The notes beneath the pieces were generated by a model that worked only from the letters and a program-made list of their open reading frames with translations, was not told the DNA's origin and did not search any database. Shown here in pieces: positions 25,125 through 33,124 of a stretch of 64,000 nucleotides of DNA. The DNA is from Fibrobacterota bacterium (GTDB lineage Bacteria > Fibrobacterota > Chitinivibrionia > Chitinivibrionales > FEN-1185). Each line of letters starts with the position of its first letter. Positions within the stretch are counted from its first letter, which is position 1. Location: assembly GCA_003165595.1 (NCBI GenBank), contig PLWQ01000020.1, positions 103,815 to 167,814 of the forward strand, read 5' to 3'. Made by a program: the position numbers and the translations under genes.

Positions 25125-27308
25125 ATGAAAGAATACTCCAAACACATTTCCGACACGTGGAACATCTCCGAGCCCGTCGCCAGAGAACTGTGCGAATGCT
25201 ATGAGAAGGGATATTCCCCGTACTACTGCGCCGACTACCGGCCGCTAATCGCGGTTGAGCTTGACGCCGCGGGTATCTGGCCCATTTACGATTTTCTCCG
25301 GAAGATGGCCGACTTGTCACCCAAGAAGAAGCGGCTCCTCAATGCGCTCAAGAAGAGCGGCAAACTCACGGGTGATCTCGAAAAAAGAATCGTGCACGGC
25401 ACGAATTCCTTTGAACTCGACGACATGCTCCTGCCTGAGCGGCTTAATCCCCGGAGCAAGGGACAGCTCGCGCTCAAGAAAGGCCTCGCCGAGTGCGCCG
25501 ACGCGGTTCTTGCGCAGCAGGATGCCGCGACCCTCGACGACATTATCGCTCCGTATGTGGGCCGGGATCCATCGCTGGCAACGCCGGACGATGTTATTGA
25601 AAATGTCAAGGATATAATCGCGGAGAGGTTCGCCTACGACGAAACCGCGCGCACCATGGTGCGCGAATTCATGTACGACGACGGGTTTTTCGACGTGGTG
25701 ACAAAGTCGAAAACCAGCGATACCCTCTCGCGTTTCGTGGGCAAATCGGTGCCGGTCAAGGAGGTTTCGAAGGAAGAGCTCCTGATGCTCCTTTCGGCGG
25801 AAGACAAGAAGCTCGCCCGTGTCAAGCTGACGGTGCAGCTGTTCCGAATCACCGAATTGCTCAAACACCACTTTGTGGTGAATCCCGATTCTCCGGGGTT
25901 CCCCCTCATCAGCGAAGCAATCGACGACGGCTGGGTGCGTCTTTTGCAGCCAATTGCCGAACGCGACATCAAGGAACGTCTGCGCGACGAAGCCGAAGGC
26001 TGGGCCATCGGCGTTATCCTGCGGGATCTGCAAAAGCGACTCTCGGTGGAAGGCGAGGAGAAATCGTGCGTCGCCTGCGGCATCCCCGACAAAAAGAATT
26101 TCGCGGTTATCGCATGTAACGACAAGGGACGCTTGTACGGTGCGGCGCTGGAGAAGAAGATCCCGCTCGACAAGCCGGTCGTGAGCGAACGCCTCAGGCA
26201 ATTTGTACTGCGGTACCGGCCCGAACGCATTCTCGTGGCCGACAACGAAAACGTCGCGCTTGCCGAAGCGATTATTACGAAGTCGCTCGAAGGAATTACG
26301 GTGCATCCAGAGACTGTGCGCGTCACGCGTGCCCAAGGCACTCCCGATATCGCCCTGTCCGCGTGGATGAAGAGTGAATGCGCCGATCTCGAAGAGCCCA
26401 TGCAGCACGTGTTCGCCGCGGCATTGGCGTATGTTCACCCGCTCAGGCTTCTGCCCAAAATAGGCGCGGAATACTTCTCGCTTCATCCGCTGCAGTCGTG
26501 TGTTACGCCGGCCCGCCTTTCCGAATGCGTCGATCGAATCGTAACGGGCATGAGTCTGGCGCGCGGCCTTCCCTCGCACGAGCTTGGCGAAACGCTCGCC
26601 GCAATCAATCTGGAGCCGTTTGTGGGCGAGGCCCTCAAGAAAGAAATTATCCTCCGGGGGCAAAAAGAGCCCTTCACCTCAAAGGACGACCTGCTCAAGG
26701 TGCCGACGATGTCCGAAAGCTCATTTCGCAGTCTTGCGGGCTACGTCATCGTGCCGACGGCCGACTTCGCCCTCGATCGCACCACGGTGCACCCGGACCA
26801 TTTTTCGTGGATCGCCGAAATCTGCGGCCAGCTGCAGCTTCCTCCGGAAGCGCTTGTCAATGACTCCGAGGCGGTGCGATCGTATCCGGAACCCGACTTC
26901 GCCAAGAAGCTCTTCATCGAGAAGAAACTCATCGGCCAGCTCGGGGTGGGACAGCGTTTCGGCGCCGCCGCGTTTGCAAAGCCAAAACGAAAGTGCAAGC
27001 TCACCGAACTCGAAGAAGGGTCCGTGGCGAGCGGCCGGGTGACCAATATAACGCCGTTCGGCGTGTTTGTCAATATCAACGCGGTGTGCGACGGCCTCAT
27101 TCACATTTCGCAACTCGCCGATACCTATGTCGAATCGGCCGACCAGGTGGTGAACGTCGGCGATGTCGTGAACGTCCGTATCCTCAAGGTTGACGTCAAG
27201 AAACGCCGCATCTCCCTTTCGATGAAAGGCCTTGGCCATCAAGGCCCGAAGGTTTCTCCCTCCAAGCGGCAACTCACGGACCTTGCCTCGCATTTTGAGA
27301 ATCGCTGA
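25125..27308 (+). CDS. tex: Tex-family transcription accessory / S1 RNA-binding protein
   Basis: 727 aa. Order of parts: helical N-terminal Tex region (1-300), YqgF/RNase H-like fold (about 310-440, KKNFAVIACNDKGRLYGAAL), helix-hairpin-helix segment (about 480-560, LAAINLEPFVGEALKKEII), and a C-terminal S1 domain (about 640-715, GSVASGRVTNITPFGVFVNI ... DGLIHISQLAD ... RRISLSMKG). Tex proteins bind RNA polymerase and nucleic acids and influence transcription and RNA turnover. Length is a little below the usual ~770 aa. AAAGG lies close upstream of ATG 25125. The 179 bp after it contain nothing I recognise. Confidence 0.93.
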   Translation: MKEYSKHISDTWNISEPVARELCECYEKGYSPYYCADYRPLIAVELDAAGIWPIYDFLRKMADLSPKKKRLLNALKKSGKLTGDLEKRIVHGTNSFELDDMLLPERLNPRSKGQLALKKGLAECADAVLAQQDAATLDDIIAPYVGRDPSLATPDDVIENVKDIIAERFAYDETARTMVREFMYDDGFFDVVTKSKTSDTLSRFVGKSVPVKEVSKEELLMLLSAEDKKLARVKLTVQLFRITELLKHHFVVNPDSPGFPLISEAIDDGWVRLLQPIAERDIKERLRDEAEGWAIGVILRDLQKRLSVEGEEKSCVACGIPDKKNFAVIACNDKGRLYGAALEKKIPLDKPVVSERLRQFVLRYRPERILVADNENVALAEAIITKSLEGITVHPETVRVTRAQGTPDIALSAWMKSECADLEEPMQHVFAAALAYVHPLRLLPKIGAEYFSLHPLQSCVTPARLSECVDRIVTGMSLARGLPSHELGETLAAINLEPFVGEALKKEIILRGQKEPFTSKDDLLKVPTMSESSFRSLAGYVIVPTADFALDRTTVHPDHFSWIAEICGQLQLPPEALVNDSEAVRSYPEPDFAKKLFIEKKLIGQLGVGQRFGAAAFAKPKRKCKLTELEEGSVASGRVTNITPFGVFVNINAVCDGLIHISQLADTYVESADQVVNVGDVVNVRILKVDVKKRRISLSMKGLGHQGPKVSPSKRQLTDLASHFENR

Positions 27309-27487
27309 AATTTCGTTTCTTTTTCCTGATTTTAAATGAGCTTTTTGTGTGGGAAGCGCGCTTTCCGCCCTTCGTGTCGGGCGCGATCCCGCGTAATCGC
27401 CAACGATGGACGTTCATGGTTCGACATGCTCATCACGAACGGATATTTGTTCTTATGTAAATTTGGTTGCCGGAGTAATATTTAGGA

Positions 27488-29164
27488 CTACATTCTCTCC
27501 GGCGCGGAAACCCCGAGCAGATCAAGCCCAAGCCTGATGACATTCCGCACGCCGCAGGTGAGCAGGAGCCTCGCGCACGAAAGGGGCCTGTTATCGGTGA
27601 CGATGCGGTGTTTCTGGTAGAACACGTGGAAATCGGAAGCAAAGGTTTCGAGGTAGGTGGTGATGCGTTGCGGCTCCACGTAGTGCGCGGTCTGCACGAG
27701 CAAGGTGGGGAATTCGGCGATGCGCCGCAGGAGCGCGAACTCTTCGGCCTCGGAAAGCATGCCGGGCGAAGCCGCGGCAATTTCGTCGTTTGCAAATCCT
27801 TGCTGCTGCGCATGGACCAGAAGGCTGCACGTTCGCGCGTGCGCATACTGGACGTAGTACACGGGATTGTCGTCGCTTTTTTTGGTGGCAAGAGTCATGT
27901 CGAAATCGAAATGGCTCGACAGCCTGCGCATGAGAAAGAAATAGCGCATCGCGTCGACGCCCACCTCGCCGAGCAGGTCGGCCATGGTGATGAAGTCGCC
28001 CTTGCGTTTTGACATGCGGAAGGGCTGGCCGTCCCGGATGAGATTCACCTGCTGGATGATGAAATTCTTGAACACCGTTGTGGACAACCCCAGCGCTTTC
28101 ACCGCGCCTTCGAGCCGGGGAAGGTAGCCGTGATGGTCCGGTCCCCAGAATGTGTAGGATTCGTCGAACCCGCGCGTCGCTTTGTGCATGTGATAGGAAA
28201 GGTCGGCCAGAAAGTAGGTGGGCGACGAGTCCTGCCGCACCAGCACGCGATCTTTCTCGTCTCCAAACTGGGATGAGGTGAACCAGACCGCCCCATCCTT
28301 CTCGTAGACCAGGCCCCTGCCTCGCAACAAGGCCAGCACTTTTGCGGGGGCATCCGATTTGTGAAGGTCGCTTTCGCGGAACCAGCGGTCGTAGCGCACG
28401 CCGTAGGCGGCGAGGATTTCCTTCTGCTGCGCCATGATGCGGGCCAGCGCTTCGGCCGTAAACAGCTCTTCGGCTTGTGCCGGGGCCATCGATGCCACCT
28501 CGGGAAGCGCTGCCGAGATCTCGGCAGCCAGGTCGCGGATGTATTCCCCTTCGTACCCGCCCTCCGGAATGGCGCCGTCGCGCCCCAGGCTCTGGTAATA
28601 ACGGCAGGCAATGGATTTTCCCAGCAGGTTGACCTGATTGCCGTAGTCGTTGACGTAGTATTCTCGCTCCACCGAATGCCCCAGCCATGCATTGACACGC
28701 GCGACAGTGTCGCCGATGGCGGCGGCTCGTCCGTTGACAACGACCATCGGGCCGGTCGGATTTGCGCTCACGAATTCGAACAGGATGCGTTTGGCCGGCA
28801 TTGCCTGGTTACGGCCGAAGGTCCGGGGAGACTGCACCGAGGCAATGAGCGCTTTCTGCAAATAGGCCGAACTCAAACGAAAATTAATGAACCCGCCCGC
28901 AACGGTTCGCTCCAGGCCGGGGTCGGACGACACGTAGCGCTCGTCCCAGGGAAACCCTGCCATGAGGCGGTTTGCAACCGCCACGGGATTTTGCTTGAGC
29001 GTTTTTGCCAGGGCGAGCGCCACGGGCGACGAAATGTCCCCGTGTGAAGCATGCTTGGGCTTTTCGATTGCGATGTCCACGGTCGCGGCGGTTTGTTCGC
29101 CAAAGGCAGCGATAGCGGCGCTCCGCAAAGACGTCGACAGGTAGGCATAGACCGAATCAGGCAT
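27488..29164 (-). CDS. argS: Arginyl-tRNA synthetase with altered HIGH motif
   Basis: 558 aa class I synthetase charging tRNA-Arg. ATG 29164 is preceded by AAAGG and overlaps the rsfS stop. The N-terminal ArgRS domain (HGDISSPVALALAKTLKQNP), the NPTGP stretch before the HIGH box, NDYGNQ, the RMSKRKGDF (KMSKS) loop and the DALR anticodon-binding domain with AHART... are all present. The HIGH box itself, HVGH in most ArgRS, is replaced by VVVN at 141-144 (NPTGPMVVVNGRAAAIGD), while everything around it is kept. This is either a lineage variant or loss of a key ATP-binding feature. It is the last gene of the panD - LytR_C - rsfS - argS operon. Confidence 0.94.
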   Translation of the reverse strand: MPDSVYAYLSTSLRSAAIAAFGEQTAATVDIAIEKPKHASHGDISSPVALALAKTLKQNPVAVANRLMAGFPWDERYVSSDPGLERTVAGGFINFRLSSAYLQKALIASVQSPRTFGRNQAMPAKRILFEFVSANPTGPMVVVNGRAAAIGDTVARVNAWLGHSVEREYYVNDYGNQVNLLGKSIACRYYQSLGRDGAIPEGGYEGEYIRDLAAEISAALPEVASMAPAQAEELFTAEALARIMAQQKEILAAYGVRYDRWFRESDLHKSDAPAKVLALLRGRGLVYEKDGAVWFTSSQFGDEKDRVLVRQDSSPTYFLADLSYHMHKATRGFDESYTFWGPDHHGYLPRLEGAVKALGLSTTVFKNFIIQQVNLIRDGQPFRMSKRKGDFITMADLLGEVGVDAMRYFFLMRRLSSHFDFDMTLATKKSDDNPVYYVQYAHARTCSLLVHAQQQGFANDEIAAASPGMLSEAEEFALLRRIAEFPTLLVQTAHYVEPQRITTYLETFASDFHVFYQKHRIVTDNRPLSCARLLLTCGVRNVIRLGLDLLGVSAPERM

Positions 29165-29534
29165 GCGTCCGGCCTTTCGGACCGCTTTTGTCAAGAGGTT
29201 CCCACAGCTCTTCGAGGCCGTAATAATCGCGTACCTGCGGCGTCATGATGTGGACGACCACGTCGGAATAGTCGATGAGGATCCACCGGCCGTCCTGCTC
29301 GCCTTCGGAATGCCACGGCGTCGTGCCGCGCGCGGTAAGGGCGTCCACGATGCTGTCGCGCACCGCGCGGGTGTGGTGCTCGTTGTCACCGGAGCACACC
29401 ACAAAATAATCGGCGATGCCCGTCTCCTGTTTCAAATTAAGGACTACGACGTCTTCTGCTTTCTTATCAAGTGCGGCCTCGGTTATCAGAGCAAGCAGAT
29501 CGGCCCCGCGCAGTCCGGACTTTCGTGCTGTCAT
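29157..29534 (-). CDS. rsfS: Ribosomal silencing factor RsfS
   Basis: 125 aa Iojap/RsfS protein that binds L14 on the 50S subunit and blocks subunit joining during starvation. Family pattern seen: KKAEDVVVLNLKQETGIADYFVVCSG ... RAVRDSIVDAL ... WHSEGEQDGRWILIDYSDVVVHIMTPQVRDYYGLEELW. Its start overlaps the LytR_C gene by 4 nt (ATGA) and its end overlaps argS by 8 nt, so translation of the operon is probably coupled. Confidence 0.95.
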   Translation of the reverse strand: MTARKSGLRGADLLALITEAALDKKAEDVVVLNLKQETGIADYFVVCSGDNEHHTRAVRDSIVDALTARGTTPWHSEGEQDGRWILIDYSDVVVHIMTPQVRDYYGLEELWEPLDKSGPKGRTHA

Positions 29535-29956
29535 CGTACCCGCTCCTGGAAATCGGAACCCACGAACACCGTTACATCGTACATGTCTTCTCCGTTGCGC
29601 ATGAGAACAACCGAGTGAATGTTGAGCGTCTGGGCAACCTGCTGCGCAATAGTCTTATCCTTGTTGCGCGACACAACCATGGTTGTGTCGTAATTGTCGG
29701 ACTTTGCATTGCCTTCGTCTTTGACGTCGAATTTTTTCGAACGCAGGAAATCGGCCACCGTCTTTGCCGCGCCCACGGCGCCGCATCCGTTAAGCACCTG
29801 GATTCTCCCGATATGCGGATACGGAATCTTCTGGCGGGCGTCTTCGGATTTCTGCGGCGCGCCCGCTTCCGCCTCGGCTGGCGGCGTGCGCATCCCCGCG
29901 GCCAGGGCCGCACAAAGCACGGTGCAGGTGACGATCATGACGACGACGTTCTTCAC
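29531..29956 (-). CDS. LytR_C domain envelope protein
   Basis: 141 aa. An N-terminal hydrophobic signal/anchor (KNVVVMIVTCTVLCAALAAG) is followed by a proline/glutamate linker and a LytR C-terminal-type domain: IGRIQVLNGCGAVGAAKTVADFLRSKKFDV ... TTMVVSR ... AQTLNIHSVVLMRNGEDMYDVTVFVGSDF. This stand-alone form often sits beside rsfS, as here, in place of the full LytR-CpsA-Psr ligase. The role is unknown but presumably periplasmic. It starts 1 nt after panD. Confidence 0.85.
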   Translation of the reverse strand: MKNVVVMIVTCTVLCAALAAGMRTPPAEAEAGAPQKSEDARQKIPYPHIGRIQVLNGCGAVGAAKTVADFLRSKKFDVKDEGNAKSDNYDTTMVVSRNKDKTIAQQVAQTLNIHSVVLMRNGEDMYDVTVFVGSDFQERVR

Positions 29957-29957
29957 C

Positions 29958-30290
29958 CTACTTGTTCCCGCTTACCACCCGCGGCGCATGGGCGGCGATC
30001 TCGTTTTCGGCAAGATACGCAAATGTCAAAACCATGATCCGGTCGCCCACCACCCCCATGCGGGCGGCAGGGCCGTTCAATTCCACGATGCCCGAGCCCC
30101 GTTTGCCTTTGATGACATAGGTGTTGAACCGGTTGCCGTTTTCGATGTTGAGCACCTGGACCTCCTCGTACGGGAGTATGCCCGCCTGCTCGATAAAGTT
30201 CTCGTCAAGGGTGATGCTTCCCTCGTATTCCAGGTGGGCGCCGGTAACCTTGATATCACGGATTTTCGCTTTTAGAAAGCTTCGCAACAT
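29958..30290 (-). CDS. panD: Aspartate 1-decarboxylase (pyruvoyl enzyme)
   Basis: 110 aa proenzyme making beta-alanine for pantothenate and CoA. Self-cleavage occurs between G24 and S25 (EYEGSITLD), creating the pyruvoyl group on Ser25; both residues have the canonical numbering. ATG 30290 was chosen because GGAG lies 6 nt upstream and the family begins here; ATG 30302 would add four residues. Conserved FNTYVIKGKRGSG and NGPAAR follow. It heads the operon with LytR_C, rsfS and argS. A 41-bp inverted repeat lies just upstream. Confidence 0.95.
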   Translation of the reverse strand: MLRSFLKAKIRDIKVTGAHLEYEGSITLDENFIEQAGILPYEEVQVLNIENGNRFNTYVIKGKRGSGIVELNGPAARMGVVGDRIMVLTFAYLAENEIAAHAPRVVSGNK

Positions 30291-30315
30291 ATAAGACTCC
30301 ATGCTTTAGATTCTC

Positions 30316-30356
30316 TATCCGGATCATATACGCTGCCAGCGCATATGGTCCGGATA
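30316..30356. repeat. 41-bp inverted repeat upstream of panD
   Basis: Two 20-bp arms with a single C between them: TATCCGGATCATATACGCTG and CAGCGCATATGGTCCGGATA. Eighteen of 20 positions pair. It starts 26 bp before the panD ATG. There is no T run on either side, so it is not an ordinary terminator; an operator or leader hairpin for the panD operon is possible. Confidence 0.6.
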
Positions 30357-30430
30357 AGATATTGAAATTAGAACTCTTCTTCCAAAGTAGAAATCAGGGT
30401 AATCCTGTGCTTTTTTCAGGAGAATCCTGG

Positions 30431-31048
30431 TTAGAATGAGAAACACACATGCATGCCGCCCGAGCCGCCGAAAATCTCCGTGGACGGGCCGTTTCTCCGG
30501 TCTGCCGTAATCGCAATGCTCATGTCGATGCCGCTCCACAGCATGTCGGACGCAAGGAGGCACACTCCGAGCGGCTGGAACCTGCGACTTCGGGCGCTGC
30601 AACAGACGCACAATCCCGCGCAACCAACGGCGGTGGCAACCATTATCCAGCCACGTACTTTGTGGCGGCGGATCTGGTTACAGCCGGGCAGCAAGAAACT
30701 CTGCGCCGCTGTCCACTCGTTCGCACCGTGTTTCGGCATGTGCATGGACCGCACGTCTGCATCGGAATGTCCAGCCCGCCGGAGCCGGATGTACTCGTCT
30801 TCCGATATAGAAAGCTCCTGCCAGGGCTTGCGACAGTACTCCGCTATCGAGATGCCGCTTTCGAGCAGCCGATGAACCTTCGACAGCGGCAGGTTCATCT
30901 CCTGTATCTTGTTCCACTCGGTCTCCGAGAGGCCGAGTTTTTCATACGTTTCCTTGTCTGCGGGCGATGAGGCCCACAAAACACAAAGCAAACCGTTCAC
31001 CAGCAGCCACGGCAGGCCGCGCCTGCTGGCTGATACCACAAAACGCAT
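30431..31048 (-). CDS. Uncharacterised membrane protein with signal peptide
   Basis: 205 aa, not recognised by family. A signal peptide or anchor (residues 8-27, GLPWLLVNGLLCVLWASSPA) is followed by a charged helical region (30-110) with leucine-rich short repeats (LGLSETEWNKI, ELSISEDEYIRL, each 'L-S-E/x-x-E-W/Y'). A segment with LLPGCNQIRRHKVRGWIMVAT and a second hydrophobic helix then resembles the 'PGxGQ...K' patch of small DUF5683-type membrane proteins. Cysteines are frequent in the C-terminal part. Start ATG 31048 has only a weak ribosome binding site. Confidence 0.65.
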   Translation of the reverse strand: MRFVVSASRRGLPWLLVNGLLCVLWASSPADKETYEKLGLSETEWNKIQEMNLPLSKVHRLLESGISIAEYCRKPWQELSISEDEYIRLRRAGHSDADVRSMHMPKHGANEWTAAQSFLLPGCNQIRRHKVRGWIMVATAVGCAGLCVCCSARSRRFQPLGVCLLASDMLWSGIDMSIAITADRRNGPSTEIFGGSGGMHVCFSF

Positions 31049-31183
31049 GGGGTTTTCCCCCGGAAATGCTCTGAACGCGGATTTGTGCTGCCGGATCGAA
31101 ACTTCAAAAATACTTCATTTGCAGGATTCCGGAAAGGCGGAAAGGAAAAGATTTGTTATGCACCCGCCGGGCGGGTGCGGTGA

Positions 31184-31759
31184 TCAGTTAGATCTTGTCA
31201 ACTTTTTGAGCTCATCCCGGAGCTTTGCCGCGTCTTCGTACCGTTCTTCTTCGACGGCGGCATCGAGTTTCTGCTTGAGTGCGTCCAGGGGCGAGATCTC
31301 GGGGGCGGCGCTCGCGGTTTCTTCCCGCTCCGCTGGAGGCTGCTGCTGCGGTTCGCCCGTTTCCTCCGAGATGATTATTCCCGCTTTGTCCAGAATTTTT
31401 TCGTCGACGTACATGGGCGCGCCGAACCGAAGCGCAAGGCAGATGGCATCGCTGGGCCGCGCGTCGAAATCCAAAATCTTTCCCTTAAAATCCAGCACGA
31501 GCCTGGCGTAAAACGTGTCGTCGATGAGGTCCGACACTTCAACACGAACCATCTCGCATCCGAGGGAGTCGAGCACCGATTTGAAAAGGTCGTGGGTGAG
31601 CGGGCGCGGGATATCCACTTTGTTAATCTGAATCACGATCGACTGCGCCTGCTGGTCGTCGATAAAAATGGGCAGCGCCCGCTTGTCGGTTGCGCCCTTG
31701 AGAAAAATTACGAAGCGCTTGTTGAGCAGCGCGACATTGACGATTTCCACGGGGATCAT
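31184..31759 (-). CDS. Bifunctional nuclease-family protein (DUF151) with C-terminal UVR motif
   Basis: 191 aa from ATG 31759, where the family begins (MIPVEIVNVALLNKRFVIFL); the open frame further upstream is not DUF151-like. The DUF151/BFN domain covers 1-130 (LPIFIDDQQAQSI ... PRPLTHDLFKSVLDSLG ... FDARPSDAICLALRFGAPMYVDE). After an acidic linker, an UvrB/UvrC-type helical hairpin closes the protein (ALKQKLDAAVEEERYEDAAKLRDELKKL). The family includes proteins reported to have DNase and RNase activity; function in this lineage is not established. Confidence 0.9.
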   Translation of the reverse strand: MIPVEIVNVALLNKRFVIFLKGATDKRALPIFIDDQQAQSIVIQINKVDIPRPLTHDLFKSVLDSLGCEMVRVEVSDLIDDTFYARLVLDFKGKILDFDARPSDAICLALRFGAPMYVDEKILDKAGIIISEETGEPQQQPPAEREETASAAPEISPLDALKQKLDAAVEEERYEDAAKLRDELKKLTRSN

Positions 31760-31954
31760 GGTGAGGCGCTCGGTTCCTGGTGAGTGTGCTGTGTCCTGGC
31801 TGCAAAATACTTCATGGCACAAGTGGGCCATGACCGGCAAGAAGGCGCGGGCCGCCGTTCCGTTCCCGGTGCGGGGTCTTTTTCCTCTTCCTTTTTGCTC
31901 CAATGGGTGGTATCATTAAAAGCTGGTCGTCTCGTCACCCTTTCAAGAAATCAC

Positions 31955-33067
31955 ATGAACAAATTTGCCTTACTGCTTCCCGTATTTGCGTCCCTGGCTC
32001 TTGCCCAGGGCGGGAAATATACCCTTGCCGTTTCCGATCTTGTCGGTGAGGGAATCGATCAGTCCACAGCGGCAATCCTTTCGGACCGGCTGCGCACCGA
32101 ATTGTTTAAGACAGGCCGCGTAACGGTCCTCGAACGCGGCGTCATGCAGGACATATTAAAGGAACAGGGATTTCAGCAGTCGGCGTGTTCGTCGGACTCC
32201 TGCATGGTTGAGGTGGGGCAGCTCCTCGGCGTTTCGCACATTGTGGCGGGCACCTTGGGGAAGCTCGACAGATTGTACACCCTCGATATCCGTATGGTGG
32301 AAGTCTCATCGGGAAAGATCATCTATTCGGAAAGCGTGGATTGTCAAGGTTCCATTGAGAACGTGATAACCGTATCGATCCCGCTGGTTGCACAGAAAGT
32401 GAGCCGCCATATCACGGGATCTCCCGCAGATACGGTGACTGCGCTTGCTCCCCAGGTACCGTCGCCGCCGTCCCCTCGCTACGGAGGGCTCACGATCCAA
32501 AGCAATCCTCCCGGCGCCGGGGTGCTTCTCAACGGATCTGCCTCGGGCGCAACGCCGTTTCGCACGGAAAGACTGGAGCCGGGCCGGTATCTTCTTCGCC
32601 TCGACATGCCGACCTACAAATTTGTGGATGATTCCATTGCCGTTACAGCGGGACAAGTTGAAAAGAGGGAATACTCGCTCGAACATACGGTTTCGTGGCG
32701 CGATTCGGTTGCCGCGGCCCGCCGGGACTCCCTGAGAACCGGGCTTTCCCAAAAACCGGCGGCGCGTCCCGAGAGCGGCACCAAGCCGCGCAAAAGCCCT
32801 GCGGCAAAAATCACGTTTTGCGTGCTGTCGCTGGTATCCGGTGCTGCCGGCATCTACTGTGATTGCATCGTGCAGGACAGGATCGGGAAGAACAACAGTC
32901 TCAAGGCTCACTATGCCTCGTTTCCCGACAATGCCAACTATGCCGACTATTCGTCGCGGATATCCCACAACGCAAGCGACGCGCATTCGTACCAACTTGC
33001 GGAATACATATTGTATGGCTGCGCCGGCCTGTGCGCGGCCGGGTTCGTGATATCATTCGCGTTTTGA
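31955..33067 (+). CDS. CsgG-like periplasmic protein with PEGA domain
   Basis: 370 aa from ATG 31955, where a signal peptide ending in ALAQ begins. Residues 20-155 form a CsgG/LpoB-like alpha/beta domain (VSDLVGEGIDQSTAAILSDR, VTVLERGVMQDILKEQGFQQ, LLGVSHIVAGTLGKLDRLYT). It has no lipobox, unlike true CsgG. A PEGA beta-sandwich follows (about 170-240, IQSNPPGAGVLLNGSASGAT), then a hydrophobic segment near the C-terminus (about 285-300 and 350-368). It lies 57 bp upstream of a giant SUMF1 protein on the same strand. A paralogue at 53516-54118 has the same arrangement. Confidence 0.82.
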   Translation: MNKFALLLPVFASLALAQGGKYTLAVSDLVGEGIDQSTAAILSDRLRTELFKTGRVTVLERGVMQDILKEQGFQQSACSSDSCMVEVGQLLGVSHIVAGTLGKLDRLYTLDIRMVEVSSGKIIYSESVDCQGSIENVITVSIPLVAQKVSRHITGSPADTVTALAPQVPSPPSPRYGGLTIQSNPPGAGVLLNGSASGATPFRTERLEPGRYLLRLDMPTYKFVDDSIAVTAGQVEKREYSLEHTVSWRDSVAAARRDSLRTGLSQKPAARPESGTKPRKSPAAKITFCVLSLVSGAAGIYCDCIVQDRIGKNNSLKAHYASFPDNANYADYSSRISHNASDAHSYQLAEYILYGCAGLCAAGFVISFAF

Positions 33068-33124
33068 GCAGGCCCCCGCCGCCGGCGGGAAACCCGTTCT
33101 TCCTTTTTGCAAAGATGGTCACCC

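Noticed and set aside
31784-31954. N-terminal extension of the CsgG-like protein
   Set aside because: The upstream in-frame sequence is antisense to the DUF151 gene's leader; the signal peptide begins at ATG 31955.
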